This document shows, piece after piece, positions 23,801 through 36,215 of a DNA stretch of 64,000 nucleotides. The position numbers and the translations under genes were made by a program. The stretch is from Cornus controversa (lineage: Eukaryota; Streptophyta; Magnoliopsida; Cornales; Cornaceae), in assembly GCA_026545225.1 (NCBI GenBank), contig CM048848.1, positions 24,344,806 through 24,408,805 of the forward strand. The letters run 5' to 3'. Under the pieces are notes generated by a model that worked only from the letters and a program-made list of their open reading frames with translations, was not told the DNA's origin and made no database searches. Each line of letters opens with the position of its first letter. Within the stretch, counting starts at the first letter, position 1.

Positions 23801-26422
23801 CTAGATGCAGAAATCATTTACCCCATCTCAGATAGCAAGTGGGTTAGCCCTACTCAAGTGGTACCCAAGAAATCAGGCATCATTGTGCAATCAAATGACA
23901 AGGGTGAGTTAATTCCTCAGCGCACCACCACAGGATGGAGAGTGTGCATAGACTATAGGAAACTTAACTTAGCAACTAGGAAAGATCATTTTTCACTTCC
24001 ATTCATTGATCAAATCCTAGAGAGGCTAGCGGGTCAGAGTTTCTTTTGTTTTCTAGATGGATATTCTGGATATAATCAAGTGGCTATAGACCCGAGAGAC
24101 CAAGAGAAAACCACTTTCACATGTCCATTCGGTACATTCGCTTATAGATGCATGCCTTTTGGGTTATGCAATGCACATGTAACTTTTCAACGGTGTATGG
24201 TGTCTATCATTTCTGATATAGTGGAAAAAATTTTGGAAGTATTCATGGATGATTTTTCTGTCTTTGGACCTTCATTCGAATCTTGTCTCCATAATCTGTC
24301 TCATGTTCTTACACAATGTCAAGAGACAAATCTCATCCTCAGTTGGGAAAAGAGTCATTTTATGGTTCAAGAAGGCATTGTCCTAGGGCATATTGTGTCC
24401 AAGAAAGGAATAGAGGTTGATAAAGCTAAGGTTGAACTTATTTCCAAACTTCCTCCACCATCTACGATGAGAGAAATTCTTTCATTCCTTGGGCATGCAG
24501 GGTTTTACCATCGCTTCATCAAGGATTTTAGCAAGATCTCTCGACCTCTGTGTCGCCTTCTTAAAAAAAAGTCTTGCTTTACCTTTGATGCAGCATGCCT
24601 TGAAGCTTTTGAGAAGCTGTGCACGTTGATTACACAAGCTCCAATACTCATTCCTCCAAATTGGGCTCTCCCATTTGAGGTGATGTGTGATGTATCCGAT
24701 TATGCAATGGGAGTAGTTTTAGGGCAACGTGTAGATAAATTGCCTCATACAATCTATTATGCAAGCAAAACCCTTTCCGAAGGTCAAATAAATTATACCA
24801 CGACAGAAAAGGAATTGCTTGCTGTGGTGTATGCCCTAGACAAATTTTGAGCTTATCTCTTAGGTTCAAAGGTTATTGTCTATTTTGATCATGCTGCCCT
24901 CCGGCATCTTTTGGCAAAGAAGGACACCAAACCCCGACTGATCCGATGGATACTCTTATTGTAAGAGTTTAATTTTGAGATTAGAGACAAAAAGGGAACA
25001 GAAAATGTCGTGGCAGATCACCTCTCTAGGATTGTCATTGAGACTCTAAATGATTCCCTCCTAGTTTGTGAATTCTTTCCGGATGAACAACTTTTTGTAG
25101 TCTCTCAAGAGAGCATTCCTTGGTACGCGGACATTGTCAATTTTTTGGCAACCGGAAAAATTCCGTCCTCTTGGACCAAGCAAGAGAAGGATCGTTTCTT
25201 CTCCCAATCTCGATCATATTATTGGGACGATCCTCAACTCTTCAAATATTGTCCCGACCAGTTAATTTGAAAATGTGTCCCTGACATTGAATTCCAAAGC
25301 ATTTTGAAATTCTGTCATACACTTGCTTGTGGAGGACATTTTAGTGCAAAGAAAACCGCAGCAAAAATTCTTCAATGCGGGTTTTTCTGGCCAACACTTC
25401 ATCGGGACGCATATTCGTTCTGCCGCTCTTGTGAGCGATGCCAGCACATCGGTGCAATGTCCCGCAAAGACATGATGCCTCTAAACCCCATTGTTATCGT
25501 GGAGATATTTGACGTTTGGGGCATCAATTTCATGGGACCCTTTCCACCATCCTTTGGTCATGAGTACATACTTGTGGCGGTGGACTACGTATCTAAATGG
25601 ATAGAGGTTGTGGTTACCAAGTCCAATGACCACGCAGTCATGGTCAAGTTTATACGAGCTAATATATTTAGTCGATTTGGCACGCCACGAGCCCTCATCA
25701 GTGATGGAGGTAAACATTTCTGTAATCGGTTCCTCCAAACCCTTCTCACCAAATACTCCGTCACACATAAAGTAGCCACCCCCTACCATCATCAAACCAG
25801 TGGACAAGTGGAAGTATCCAATCAGAAAATAAAGAATATACTTGAAAAAATAATTTGGCCTGACTGGAAAGATTAGTCATTATGCTTAAATGATGCACTA
25901 TTGGCCTACCGAACTACATATAAAACTCCCATTGGAATGTCGCCTTACCGGTTGGTATATGGAAAAGCTTGCCATCTTCCAGTTAAATTAGAGCACAAGG
26001 CTATGTGGGCTACTAAAGCGTTCAACTTTGACATGAAATTAGCCAGCTCCAATAGAACGCTTCAAGTTAATGAATTGGAAGAATTGCGACATGATGCGTA
26101 TGAGAACGCTAAAATCTATAAAGAAAGATCTAAGGCCTTTTATGATTGCAATATTCGAGTCAAAATATTTTGTCCGGGACAGAAAGTATGGTTGTACAAT
26201 TCACGACTCCGTTTGTTCCCGGAAAATCTCTGATCCCGTTAGGATGGACCATTTCTGGTACACTCTGTTGCTCCTCATGGAGCGGTGGAATTAAAAGACC
26301 CGAAGGATGGCACATTTTTCAAAGTCAATGGACAACGGTTAAAACCATGTGTGGATGACCAATCTGGAATAAAGTATGTGGATGTCGTCAATTTGATGGA
26401 TCCCATCTATTTTGACTCGTAA
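20831..26422 (+). pseudogene. gag-pol polyprotein of element D, eleven stop codons but no frameshift
   Basis: One frame runs 1,864 codons from the ATG at 20831 to the TAA at 26420. Stops lie at 21308, 21386, 21869, 22019, 23204, 24848, 24962, 25268, 25874, 26231 and 26240. Domains in order: gag capsid (21100-21500; EDPYKHLDDFLEVCS), zinc knuckle CSFCYSTSHYVRDC near 21800, protease with intact DLGAS near 22890, RT with WRVCIDYRKLN and intact FMDD near 24242, RNase H (24660-25025), and integrase with an HHCC zinc domain (25304-25445). The integrase core shows Asp (DVWGINFMG), Asp (ISDGGKHF) and Glu ([11 protein letters not shown]). No chromodomain is seen. Most stops replace Trp, Gln or Arg codons by C-to-T or G-to-A change. 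Confidence 0.95.
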
Positions 26423-26589
26423 AACTGATTTAAACGTCAAGCCATAGACGTACAATTTGGCGCGACCATGGTAGCTATCATGCATCCATGATGTCCCTCT
26501 AATCCAAATCAAATTTGTATCTAAGTGATTTAAATTAGAGTCAGGTAGGCATCAAATGAAGTGGTTGAAAAACAAAAATTCTGCAATCA

Positions 26590-26840
26590 TCATTTCGATT
26601 GTGCGAAATCCATATTTCGCACGATCGAAATCTCGATTGTGCAAAATCCATATTTCGCACGATCAAGATGTGGAGGAAAAATTGTTAAACTCTGCAGAGT
26701 GCAAAGTCCTGAGAGGTGAGTTCCTTCGATAGCATTTCGATAGCACTTCGAACAATCAAAATTTCGATTGTGCGAAATGGACATTTCGCACAATTGAGAT
26801 CTCGATTATGCAAAATCCACATTTCGCACAATCGAAAAGG
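26590..26840. repeat. Array of palindromic motifs in inter-ORF region of element D
   Basis: Repeated half-sites TTTCGCACAATCGA and TCGATTGTGCGAAA alternate here in both orientations, with variants such as CACGATCGAAATC. The same motif family lies in the D LTRs (30655-30757; decayed at 19380-19455). The rest of the pol-to-env spacer (26423-27472) has no recognised gene. Confidence 0.85.
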
Positions 26841-27472
26841 GCACGCGGACAGCACATGCGCAAGCTTATAAATTTCAAACATGACCCTTCACATTCATCT
26901 CACTCCTATTCGCGCGACTAACACTTCCATCCCTCTCGGCCGAGCATCCCAAAACCCCTCACGCCATTCATCATCGTTCTCCACCATCCGCGAAGGAGCA
27001 ACCATTGTTATTTGCCTTCTCGCACCAATCGACAGTGTCTCCTTGGGTAAGTATAGTTCCATATTTTTCATTGTTTATCTTTCACTTCCCTTAGGTTTAG
27101 TTGACTGCATGGGCATGACTAGGGAGAGGAAGCATGTGTTTAAATGGATTTGTGTCATTACTGCATTTGATTGTGATGTTGGGTATGCGTTGTGCCCACG
27201 AATACATGGGGTGGGATGCAAACAAGAGAACTATTCGGTTGGGGTGCATTGTGATGATTGGGTGTGTTTTGTATATCTATGTGAGTCATAATAGATTTAG
27301 ATTTTGCCTTGAGCGTGAATGAAGTCCGCAGTTTGAATGGCTTTCGCCATTCCTAGTGATTTTTGATAAGCCGCCGTGAGCATGTGTTTGGAATGCATGT
27401 CTTGATGCACCGACTTAGATCATTTTTTTTTAATTTACTTCATTTTGGAATAATTGCAGACAGTCCCGGGAT

Positions 27473-28675
27473 ATGGCTCGTGTGAAGAATCCCGGTATTC
27501 AGATTCGAGATGTACCGGGCAGAGCTTGGCGCACTGGGGGATTTCATCCCGAGCATATTTTTGACCCCACAGAGTTTGAGAGGCGTCGGGACACTGCATG
27601 GGTTGTGGCAGAGTTGTGGCGATGCCGACTTGACAGACTGCTCCAACTGCCATCCGAAATTGCATATAGTAGGCTGGTGCAGGTCTTCTACGAGCACATG
27701 ACATACTCGTGCACCATGCCCGGTACTCTACAGACTGTGGTGGGAGGGACTACGATCACCATCACGGCGAGTCGGATAGCCCAGCTCATAGGTTGCCCAC
27801 ACCTACAGCCTCCGGATATGGTCGACCAGGATGGTCATCTGCTCTTCAGGGAGTCCCTCCCGTCTGACACTACCGTTTTCTCCATAGTCATGGATACGTG
27901 CAATGGGGAGTTTACCACCCCCAATCAGAATTGCACAAGCAAATCCTTGTGCCCGACAGACTTATGATTCTTATCGTTCAAACATGTGGCGGAGAGACGG
28001 GGTGACCTTCTTTGCTGCTTATACACAGCTCATACTGGCACATGGTTTTCTGTCCCATCGCTCATTTGGGGGCAGATGTATAAAGTGTGGGATGCTCTCG
28101 TCCGGAAGACGAACAGGCGAGCTGCTACTTGGCAGCTGTCGTTCCCCTACTTAGTCACGGCCTTTCTTAGGGAGGCCAATATACCTGTCAGTTCTACGGA
28201 TATTCAGATCGGACCACCTCCCCATTTCCAGCACACTCACTGGGTCCGGGTCCGTAGGCATCTGGAGCGCCAATAGCGTCAGGGGCAGGAGCGTGAGGAG
28301 ATGGACATGAATGATCCTCTTGCATTGGCAGAGGAGGATAAGCCTAGAGAGAGTGAGCCCTCGAATGAGGAGGAGGAGGAGGATTCGATCGGTCTGAGCC
28401 ATGAGTAGTTTGATATACTGGCCACCGGATACTCCTGCTTGGCAGCAGATGTAGAGAGGCTGCAGCAGGGTTTTAACGAGCACGTCCGACTAACTCAGAG
28501 CCAGATGACTGCCATGAGAGGGGATATTACATCTCTGACTTAGGGTTAGAGAACATTGATTGATGAGTTCCGGTCATTCCGACAAGACCTCCAGACTCTG
28601 TTGCATGGCCCGGCATCCGCTTCGACTTCTGTACCACCCACCGAGCCCCCTCCACCACCACCCACCCTGGATTAG
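27473..28675 (+). pseudogene. Env-like third ORF of element D, broken
   Basis: The ATG at 27473 opens a frame of about 400 codons ending at the TAG at 28673. In-frame stops lie near 27965, 28274, 28406, 28541 and 28547. The first 260 residues form a globular domain (GFHPEHIFD, YSRLVQVFYEHMTYS, AQLIGCPHLQPPD) like that of element A at 5590. Then come an acidic stretch (NEEEEEDS), a probable coiled coil (LQQGFNEHVRLTQSQMTAM) and a Pro-rich tail. No signal peptide or transmembrane helix is evident. The position matches the env-like ORF of Athila elements; the function is unproven. Confidence 0.78.
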
Positions 28676-30452
28676 TTTAGCATTTTTCTATTTTATTTTC
28701 AGTTTTTAGTTTTGTATTTATTTTCAGTGGGCCATGTAGGCCATGTCTTCAGATCTTTATATGTATTCCATCATTTCACTTTGTATTGAACATGTTTTGC
28801 ACATTTATGGAATATAGTTTTGTTTTAATTATACTTTTTGTTCACTGTATTTCTTTTACATTTGGCATCGCTACCGCTATCTCCAATGCTCTAATTATGT
28901 ATGTAATACCAATTTACTAATTGGCATATGTGCAATACAGTTGATGATTTCCGTTTATTAAAGCTTGGTTTCAATTCCCAATATTGTTGAGATTGCTTCA
29001 ACACAGTATGGCTTTAATAAAGAAAGGCAGCCCCTTTGCATACTATACGTTAGTATGTCTGGATAATCAATATCTTATCGCATATGCCTCTTAGCAAATT
29101 GGGAACCACCAGTTCAGAGTTTAGAATGAAGCGTCAAGATGCCAAACATCATAAACTTGCAAGAAAATCAATGTGGATGCATAATTGTTTTATCTTTGTA
29201 CTTTTATTTACTTTTTGTTCCCCATAATGCTTGTGGTATACCGTTGATGATCCATGCAGGTTTGATACTCATGTAGACCACTACTCGTAATTGACTGCTG
29301 TTTCTATCCACAACCACGTTACCAGTAATTTTGTTCATTTCTCTTCTTTTCAAATCATTGAGGACAATGTTTGAATTAAGTTTTGGGGTGTGCAGTATAC
29401 CACATGCATATGCTTGCAACTGTTCAATTCTTTTGTGCTTATTGATGTTGTAATGCATTTTTTGGTGCATTTTGGCCATGATGTCATACTTCTTAAGGGA
29501 AGGTCATCCCAATAAATATTCAAAGCAAATGCAGCAGGTAATTAGGAGCTTTGGACATTGTAAATACCCGCACTTTTGTAAGTTATGTATTAGGTTAGAA
29601 TGGTCCACATTTTTGTTCAATCGTGAATATGGTGCAGTTCTTACCCTAAATTTGTCCTTAACAGCACAAACTAGCACACATGCATTTTAAGATGTAGGGT
29701 ATAAGTCTGATGGAGAATCTTGAAAATTTCTATTTTTATTTGAACAACTTAGAGAATGAGTCTTCTGGTTGTTTGCAACAAAAAAAAAGAAAGAGAAAAA
29801 TTTGTGCAATAAGCCTTCTCACTCAATAAACCGGGTCTCTGTGCCTCATAAAGCATAGAGTATTCGCGTATAAGTGTGTAAGGTTGAGCCTTAATGAAGC
29901 AGGTGGCTTGTTTAAGCTCATCACCTTGGAAGCTCGACTATTAAGTCTTAATGGTGTCTTTTTACCTAATGCCCTAAAACCGTTGGTTTGGGAGTCATTG
30001 ACCCAACACCGCTACAAAGGCTTTCAAGAAAGCAAAAAGAGTTTAAATATTGCACAGTCGCTAGCACACAAGCATTCATGCATGCTTCACGGTAATAAAC
30101 CACAGTGTTGCGCTTTCTATGGGTTTTTCTTCTAAAAACAGATGTGTTCTTGTATTCTCCAAATATGATGATAAGCCACACATTAGAATGGATGTTCACT
30201 CTTCAAAGATGATTTTAGGGTCGGCGTTGATATATTTATTCAAACTAACCATTATGTGGGGACTATCATCTAACTCTAGTTTGTAAATGTTCATTTTGTT
30301 AAATGTCCACATAACTCCATAATACTTGTTGCATTTGTCGGTTACGAGATGAATGGGAAATCATCCCTTATCTAGTTAATGGCTGATAAGTGATCCATTT
30401 TTGCATAAGTTAGATCATTTTATTTTGCATTGCTAAGGGACTAGCAATATGT
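28676..30452 (+). other. 3' untranslated internal region of element D
   Basis: No gene is recognised. It holds an A-rich tract near 29780, a G-run like a polypurine tract near 29380 (AGTTTTGGGGTGTG), and a block at 29825-30010 resembling 7660-7860 of element A. Confidence 0.7.
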
Positions 30453-30465
30453 AAGTTTGGGGGTG
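30453..30465 (+). other. Polypurine tract of element D
   Basis: AAGTTTGGGGGTG directly before the LTR start TGATAAGCG. Confidence 0.82.
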
Positions 30466-31857
30466 TGATAAGCGTCAAATGTTACACATTTAAGTCTTCT
30501 TAATTGCATATGTTGATTCCGTATTTATGTTTACCTTGGTATTTTTATGCTATTTTTGTGTTTTTGTTGAATATTAGGTTTTGTCCCAAAAGAGAGCGAT
30601 GTTTCCGATCAAGTGCTGAGGAAGTGAAGAAATCAAGAAAAATTCATGAAGGCATTTCGCACAATTGAGATGATGATTTCGTACAATCGAAATCTCGATT
30701 GTGCGAAACTTCAGTTTCGAATGATCGAAATCTTGATTGTGCAAAACATCAATTTCGCATAATCAAAATTCTGCAGATTGCAACTTGCCCACTTGTCCAC
30801 TTGTCTTGCCACTTGCTTCCAAGAATGACCTTTGCACGTCCTTTTTGAGGATTTTCTGACTTCAAAGAGACATGTGAGGGGTGCATATATATAGTAGGTG
30901 AATTATATAGATATATAGGCAAGGTGGGACCCAAGGACACAAGTGGATGGACATATATTGTATGTTTTTGGGAAAGAGAGAATTTTTGGGGGAGGAGAGA
31001 AGGAGATCTGAACCAGACTTTTGGAGCTCCATATTTCTGGCCATGGAAGATTGCAAGTCTCCTATGATCAACTAACTTTCCATCTAGGGTGTGGTTGAAC
31101 CCCTAGCCATGTAACTTGTGCATTTTGTAGCTATTTTGGGATCTTTATGTATATGTTGATTACTTAGCCTAGTATTTTGTGTACTACTTGTGAACTTCTT
31201 CAATATATTCATTTGATTTTATTTCTCCATCTTGTCTTAGAGTTGAAATATTTCATTTTGAATGCTCAACATTTACAACTTTCACAAAAAGTGTAAATGA
31301 TGACTTTGTAATGGTGTTTAATGGAATGTGATATTTCTTGCTTATATAGCCTATACCAAGATAGGGTAGTTCGGACACACGTAGGTACATTTAGAAGGTA
31401 TGATAAGTAGATAGGTTGAAGGGTTATGCTTGTTAAAGATGGGCTATATTTAGTTAAAAATCATATTTATCTTTTGATATGTCATTATAGGTCACAAGCC
31501 TAATGACATTGTGTTGCATATACTTGTAGAAGATCCCATTAGCAACATAAATGAACATGTCAAATGGCTAGAGGTAGAAATCACCCTTAGTTCTCTCACT
31601 CTCAACTTTACAAATTGTTTTAAATTTAATGTTTTTATATTCTATAAAGTAGTGTTAAATCAAAACCAAAATTCTGTTTTTAGGATTAAATTGAAAATTC
31701 TCTCTTAATAGTGCAATTCAACCAAGTACTTCTTGTGGGATTGATACCCTCTATAAAGAACCGTATCTACAAAGATTCGTTCTCTTGCGAGTGATTTAAA
31801 TTATATTTTGATAGGCAATAGTAAGTTACAAAAATAACAATAAGTTTGGCCACATCA
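30466..31857 (+). repeat. 3' LTR of element D
   Basis: 1,392 bases, TGATAAGCG to CACATCA, followed by the GTAAC duplication at 31858. A palindrome array at 30655-30757 lies upstream of a TATA-rich stretch (TATATATAGTAGG near 30885), so it is probably in U3. Confidence 0.94.
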
Positions 31858-32167
31858 GTAACGTGGATAAGAAGGATGCTTTAACTAAGGCTGGTTGTCT
31901 CCAAGTGGGAAAAGGAAGCTGGAGAGACAGAATTTTACGAGGGCACAACTTCGCTTGGTCACTATAAATACAGAACAGTCCATATACCAAGATACACAAT
32001 TAATACCCTCTAAGTTCTGTTATAGCTTTTAAAGCCCTTTCAATTTTTGACTTGATCGTCGGAGCGTAGTCGGCCGGCACCGTGCTAGTGCCTTTTCGAT
32101 TACTCTTCTCTTATCCTTTTTTACAGGTTGGTGTTTAACTAGTTCGGGATGAATTTTTGTTTCATCA
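31858..32167 (+). repeat. 3' LTR of element B, right fragment
   Basis: Continues the LTR of B after the second GTAAC copy, including the TATA box (CTATAAATACAG near 31971) and the hairpin region, and ends TTGTTTCATCA. Confidence 0.9.
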
Positions 32168-32306
32168 ACAATAACTATTTTTACACATTATATTCTTTGT
32201 TTGTTGTTCATGTTGGCGTTTTTTTAAATTGTCTTACTTCTCGTCTTAATTTAAAATTTGAAGCAGGAAACATAGCGACACTGTTTGAAGCAAGTGACAA
32301 TTATTG

Positions 32307-32353
<47 letters not shown>

Positions 32354-32458
32354 AAAATCATGTTGAGACTGCCCACTCACATTATTGGAGTTGAAAATTT
32401 TCAACACTCACGTTATTGGAGTCGAAAATTTTCAATTCTTGAAAGATCTATCACGGCC

Positions 32459-32502
<44 letters not shown>

Positions 32503-32948
32503 AACTATAGTGCCTCAAATATAGTTTAGCTGTGTGTGTATATATATTAGTACTATTAGGAATCACGGCTGTTAAATCGTTAAATAAATCAATTTTAAAT
32601 TGTAAACAGATAATATATAGTTTTAAATGGCACGGGCAACCTTTTGCTTTAAGAAAAAAACTTGACCTTAGAGGACTAGCCACTCATGGTTAATGGAAAA
32701 GACTCTACATTCGTTTATCTCTGTCTGAAAAAAACACATTTAACTTTAGAAGAAGAGCCACTCACGCCAACTAAACATGCATACAATAATTCAAAACAAA
32801 AGTAACGAATAGATATGTGGGTGGCTCCACACGATATCATTATCTGTCAACTATTTGTTTTTCACCATTGTCAATAATGTATACATGTATATTAATTTTT
32901 TTTTAAGACAAATGAAATAATACAAATCAAGGATCTTCAGAATCAGAC
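32168..32948. other. AT-rich spacer with two (AT)n microsatellites
   Basis: No gene is seen. (AT)n tracts lie at 32309-32348 and 32467-32500. Between them a unit of about 29 bases is repeated (ATTGGAGTTGAAAATTTTCA at 32383 and ATTGGAGTCGAAAATTTTCA at 32414). Confidence 0.65.
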
Positions 32949-33370
32949 ACAGTGTTTGTTTGGAAAAGCTTTTTAGGAAATTGAAATGGGCATTTAAGTA
33001 CACGTTCTTTCTAAAAAAATGTTAATATTTTTTTAAATAAAAAAAAATGATTTCTAATAAAAGTCGAATTCTTAAAAAGTCCATTCAAATAACGCTGGAA
33101 AAACATGCATTTGAAAAAAATTATTTTAAGTAACAAACTTTATGGACAATTTTGGTCCCTTTTATTTTGTGAAACTTGCTCCTTTTATTTAGAGTAATTA
33201 TTAAGTATAAATTTGTCAATTTAAAACTGTATTAAATGTGCAAGGAATTTCAAAAAAAATGTAAGAACCAAACAACTTTTTCATTTAAATTCATTTTATT
33301 GAAGACATTCTTCAAAAACCTATAAATAGAAGGAATTTTAGAATCAGAAAACTCCTCCAAACAGGCCCAT
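32949..33370. mobile_element. Possible MITE
   Basis: The left end GTGTTTGTTTGGAAAAGC and the right end (reverse strand GGGCCTGTTTGGAGGAG) are similar inverted ends around a non-coding core. A clear target-site duplication is not seen. Confidence 0.35.
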
Positions 33371-36183
33371 AATATTTTCTGCATTGGACTCCAAAATATC
33401 TCATACTGTGGGAACGAGACGAAATATAATATTGTCCGCTTTGGACTCTAAAATATCCCATACTATATAGAAATAAAACGATACTACAAGAAATAAACTT
33501 TTTAGTAACAGTCTTTTAGAAACGGGCCAAAAAATCGTCCCTAATACTTTTATTTTTAGGAATGGTCAACTTAAACCGTCACTAATGCACTTAGTTTTTG
33601 GGCACGGTGATTTCGAAATGTTCCAAAAGGCCCAAAAATATACACACAAATGAGAGAGTGATGTCAGCCATTTGTTTTTGCTAAAGTTAAGAGATAAGAA
33701 TAAACCTAGTTCACTAGGAGACTAGAGAAGACTACGGCGTCTGGTAGATGAATGAGTCGTCTGTAATCGCGAATGCCCCGGTGAAGTCTCAACCTCTGCA
33801 CAATTTCTCTCCTCTCGACGTTTTTGAAATGGGGCACAAGAACCATATAAACAACAACCACCGCTGACGTAGGTCGGCAGAGTCGACTCGCGAGTCCACA
33901 CCGCCTCCGACTGTCGATCACCACCAATCGTCGTCTTCCAAGCATGATTCCGACGGCGGCTCCAAGAATGAGTCAGAGTCCGAAAAGCGGAGGCTCCACG
34001 TCGAATCGCAAACGGTTCGGAACTACTCACTCTCTTCTTGCTCTTTGCATTGATGTGTTGTTGATTTTCCCTGATCTTTTGGAGAGGAGCTTCAATCCAA
34101 GAGATGGGGTGGGTTTGGATTTGTTGATGAGCTTGGATTTTTTTTTATTTTTTTGGTAATTAAAAGTTGTGATTTTTTTTGAAGAAAAATCAGTATATAT
34201 TATACTACAATTTCTTGTCACTTGTTGAAATCAGTATATATTAATTTATACCTATACATGTATATTTTAATTTTTTATATATTTTAATTATCATTGTTGT
34301 TTGGGGAAGGGGGTTTAGTTTTTTATTTAATTTGCTTTGAATATTTACGCGCAGGTCCAAAATAGTAGTATTCCCAGGTTCTTTGCTGCTTTTCACTCAG
34401 ATTCGTTTCAATAATTTCCTACTGACAAAAGGTAAGAATTACTTCATATTATATTGTTATAATGCTGAATTTGTGATTAAGAAACATCCTTGCATAACCT
34501 GACTGAATGGTGAGTACCCTTGTATGTTGGTTTGTTTGGAGATTTTGAAATTCTCTTTCTGTGTATGTCTTTTCTGGTCTTTGACTATTGCCCAATCCCT
34601 TAAATTTCACATTTCTTCAGTTAGAGGAAACTTTTTGCAGCAAATGTTCTCTTCGGCACTATTGGTTTTGTTACTATAGTTCTCCAAAGCTGCAATATAA
34701 TTTCTTTTTTTTTTTTTTTTGAGATGTTATTTGCTTTCTGCTCCTTTGGCCTGAAGATTTCTCTTACTTGGTATTCCACTTAAATTTTTTTAACTGATAT
34801 GAATGCAATTTGCTTCTCATTCTGCCATTACGTTCCCCAAATTATTATTCGAAAAAAGGTTTATGCAATTATAAAAATCTTGGACTGGAAGTTGCTTTTT
34901 TTTCTTTCCTTGATTGGAATTTTTCTATGCTCTTTATGTGGTTTAAGGTTCAATTTCCTTCAGACTTTTCAAAAAAAGGAAAAAGCTTCAATTTATTTAG
35001 CTTCATGAGATTTTCACTTTCATTGAGCAAATTATTTGTTTTTTATTTTATGTTTTATCCATGTATATACATATATTTGTATATATATTTTAAAATATAA
35101 TATGTTGAGATTTACAATGCAATGTAGGTAATATTTAATTGAAACATGATAAACTTACTTATGTTCATCTCCTTTGGTTTTTTCCCTAGCAATTATTATG
35201 ATGAGCTAGAGGCATCAGTTTCAGTTGAAGACACACAGATGAAGAAAAGAGATCGGTTTCTGTTGAAGGCATCAGTTTTAGCTTCAGTGTGAGTGTATTT
35301 TGCCCAAAAAGAAATCATATTTTGTAAGTCTTGAATTATTTGGGTGATTTCAAAATTTTATAAATACTTTAGTCTTTAATTAGGATTCTTTCATGATATT
35401 CACAATAATTCATCAATAACTCTACAATTTTTATTTTCTTAAACCCTTTGCTATATTAAAGAAATTAGTATCAAATTTGTTTTCATTTGAATTATATGAT
35501 CTTACTTATTTTTTGCATTGGCACAAATATTGGAGACATGATTCTCAAATAACGACATTGCCCAACAAAAACCTGGTGAAACAAATACTGGCGATGGGCT
35601 GGTATTCTCGTAGCTCTTCCTTGTGAATTCTACAAGGAGGTAATACGTTTAATTTATTTTTGGTTTCCTTTTTTAATTATATAAACATCAATTAAGGTTT
35701 ATTTCTTATCTGGTAGAGCTTGTTTTGTTTGATTTTCTTTGCTTACTTCCAAATCTATTTAATACATTGTAATTAAGGATTTTGTCCTTTTTGGTTTTGG
35801 AGTGTTTTCTTATTTTCATGAATCAATTATTAATTAGATTTCTTTAAAATTAGGTGGCTGAGAAATTCCTTTCTGGAAACATAAGCAACATAAAACATAA
35901 TGGCGTGTTTTGTTTTGGTTACATTTACTTTGTTTTCTTAGCAATCAAGTGGAGCAAAGATTGATTTATAGTTATATTTCATTGTTGAGAAAGCATTCTA
36001 GTTATATATTTTTAATCTTCAGACCCACTAAAAATAAAATCTTGCTCAATTGATCTTGGCACATCTAGTAGAAGGCTTCATTGAGGTGTTCTTTCTTTTT
36101 TTTACCATCAGGAAATCAATTTTTTTTTAATACTGTTTTTGAAGTCAAGTGGAGGGTTCTGTATGGTAGAATTGAAGTGATGT

Positions 36184-36215
<32 letters not shown>

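Larger units (their letters stand above)
19191..31857 (+). mobile_element. Complete Athila-type Ty3/gypsy retrotransposon D, nested in element B
   Basis: 12,667 bases: LTR, tRNA-Asp-type PBS, gag-pol, inter-ORF repeats, env-like ORF, long 3' region, polypurine tract, LTR. GTAAC flanks it on both sides (19186-19190 and 31858-31862), and joining the flanks restores the LTR of element B. All pol domains are present in order (protease, RT, RNase H, integrase) in a single frame with eleven stops. The LTRs differ by roughly 3% by eye, plus one indel of about 30 bases. It is more recent than B and structurally complete, but coding-defective. Confidence 0.96.
14889..32167 (+). mobile_element. Gag-only Tat-like LTR retrotransposon B, split by element D
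   Basis: Without the nested element D (19191-31857 plus one copy of the GTAAC duplication), B is about 4.6 kb. It comprises a 5' LTR, PBS, gag, a tandem-repeat array, a GC-rich short-repeat block, a purine tract (GGGGGCATC at 19121-19129) and a 3' LTR. No protease, RT, RNase H or integrase can be found. This is the architecture described for TR-GAG or large retrotransposon derivatives. The LTRs differ at roughly 5-6% of positions by eye. Flanking bases ACATAAT (left) and ACAATAA (right) are similar but are not an exact duplication. Confidence 0.85.

Noticed and set aside
33706-34159. Open frames on both strands near the left end of the CACTA element, as captured gene
   Set aside because: Arg/Ser-rich frames without recognised domain; no support beyond length.
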